A stretch of DNA of 64,000 bases from Camarhynchus parvulus (lineage: Eukaryota > Chordata > Aves > Passeriformes > Thraupidae), in the NCBI RefSeq assembly GCF_901933205.1, contig NC_044572.1, positions 22,716,501 to 22,780,500 on the forward strand. Direction: 5' to 3'. Of the stretch, positions 62,801-64,000 are shown in pieces. A model generated the notes under the pieces. The model did not search any database and had not been told where the DNA came from. It saw only the letters and a program-made list of their open reading frames with translations. Made by a program: the position numbers and the translations under genes. How positions within the stretch are numbered: position 1 is the stretch's first letter; every line of letters starts with the position of its first letter.

Positions 62801-64000
62801 TCTTTATCAGGCTTCAGCCTGACACCTATTTCTTTTATATTATTAAAGTGAAGCTTTGATGCATGCATAGGTATCTCCCTCCATCATTTTTCTCCCCCAC
62901 TACTAAGTCCTTTTATGTTATGCTTTAATATGAACAGATGAATTCTTCTTTAGGTTTCTTCTAAGAAAATGAGTTTTCTAACTTAGGCTGCATTTATCTT
63001 TGACTATATATAACTTTAAAAAACTGGCTGGTTTTAAGGAAGTGTATGTTCAAGAAGCAGCAAAGGATATTAGAAATATCCATAATGACTTTCAATCTTT
63101 TAAGGTAATAAACACAAATCTGCTTGCAAGTATAAGGGGAAATTTGGTATTTATTCTAAGGCTATACAAAGCAGTTGTATCCAAACATGAATGCAAGTGT
63201 AGAATAAATTAATTTCTGTCTCTAATACAATATAGTCAAACTACGGATATCCACGTCAGGCAGGTTGGGTCTTTACTTGCTCATTGAATCCTGTCTTTAT
63301 TTGTTATATCTAGTATAAACTTTACCATCTTTACTTGATATAAATGATTTCCCTCATGCTAACCAGAGGGATTTGGGAGAGGAAGATAGCAGGTATGTTG
63401 CTAGTGTGTTCTCAGCTTTTCTAGAAGGTAGACATGCTGCCCTGCTCCTTCTCTGATTTTAAATTGACACTTTGAAGGACTTGGGGAGGTGATAGCAGAG
63501 GGAGTCAAGGATGTTTCTTCCTTTGCATGCCTTTACATGAGGTGTCACTGTTTTCTTTGCTCTCTCTTCTGTAATCATTCAAGGTGCCCTCGGAGTCCTT
63601 CTTGGAAAAGCTTTGCTGGAACTGGACAACCCAAGCAGGGCAGTTATGAGCCAGCTGTGTTGTAAGGAGAAAGCAAATAAAGTAGGATTGTTAAGCCTGG
63701 AAAAGACCACCAAGGAGAATTATGACAGATATGCAAAACTATGTGTGATGTGGACAAGTTGAGTAAAAAAGGAATTAAGCAGACAGAGGGAAGTTTTCTG
63801 TGGAGAGCTGCACTGAGCTGACCTCATTGCCTCATGTTGCTGTCTCTGCCTTGCTGCAGGAAAGGGGCTTCAGGACTGGTGAAAGCCTTGGGCTGGGAGT
63901 GAGTTTTTCCCCAAGATGTGGAACAGTGAAGCGTGTCTGGGGACAACAGAGCACATGTTGGAGGAGGGGACAAATGGAAAACATCTGGAGGTGACTCTCA

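Larger units (their letters stand above)
48163..64000 (+). other. CDK15: PFTAIRE kinase intron 2 (runs off the window)
   Basis: I searched for the next expected exon (ICVTKMSTRN-like in CDK14) and found nothing convincing in the remaining 15.8 kb, so the intron appears to continue past the window. Contents are a hairpin (50992-51020), an A17 tract preceded by AATAAA (58254-58292), a G-run cluster (58440-58456) and a CR1 3' end (59190-59826). Otherwise it is AT-rich unique sequence. Confidence 0.6.

Noticed and set aside
63680..63750. Possible degenerate CR1 tail (gcctggaaaagaccaccaag)
   Set aside because: The match is limited to one short block, without the rest of the CR1 tail or terminal repeats.

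Overview
This is nuclear DNA from a vertebrate, almost certainly a bird and probably a passerine. Genes are split by small introns with consensus GT/AG borders. Repeats are sparse and of avian type: CR1 LINE 3' ends, a tRNA-Ile/CR1 composite SINE like those known from songbirds, and decayed solo LTRs of an avian endogenous retrovirus. Two GC-rich CpG islands sit at the starts of two genes that both read on the + strand. I see nothing bacterial, no CRISPR array and no intact mobile element.

Region 1 (1-24.1 kb) holds a complete gene, PTTG1IP, with seven coding exons at 219-333, 2479-2531, 4876-4984, 7602-7716, 11237-11302, 15776-15822 and 22563-22612. Together they encode 184 residues: signal peptide, eight-cysteine PSI-type ectodomain, one membrane span, charged coiled-coil tail and a Tyr-based sorting signal at the C-terminus. 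The 3' UTR runs to about 24.12 kb and contains an antisense ERV LTR.

Region 2 (24.1-40.9 kb) is intergenic, with no gene I can support. It carries a CR1 scrap, a tRNA-Ile/CR1 SINE, a sense-oriented solo LTR and a CTCF-like motif.

Region 3 (40.9-64 kb) is the 5' part of a PFTAIRE cyclin-dependent kinase gene: a CpG-island promoter, a first coding exon at 41799-41889 and a 32-nt second coding exon at 48131-48162. The N-terminus resembles CDK14 but differs at several positions. The link to PTTG1IP, which like CDK15 lies on chicken chromosome 7 as far as I recall, makes CDK15 the more likely identity. The kinase domain lies beyond the window. The rest is intron, with a roughly 640-bp CR1 3' end, a genomic A-tract preceded by a polyadenylation signal, purine/pyrimidine tracts and a perfect hairpin.

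The two genes have no known functional link. I did not find a new biological system. The most useful leads are the paralogue identity and N-terminus of the kinase, the LTR in the PTTG1IP 3' UTR, the tRNA-Ile SINE and the possible retrocopy end near 58.28 kb.
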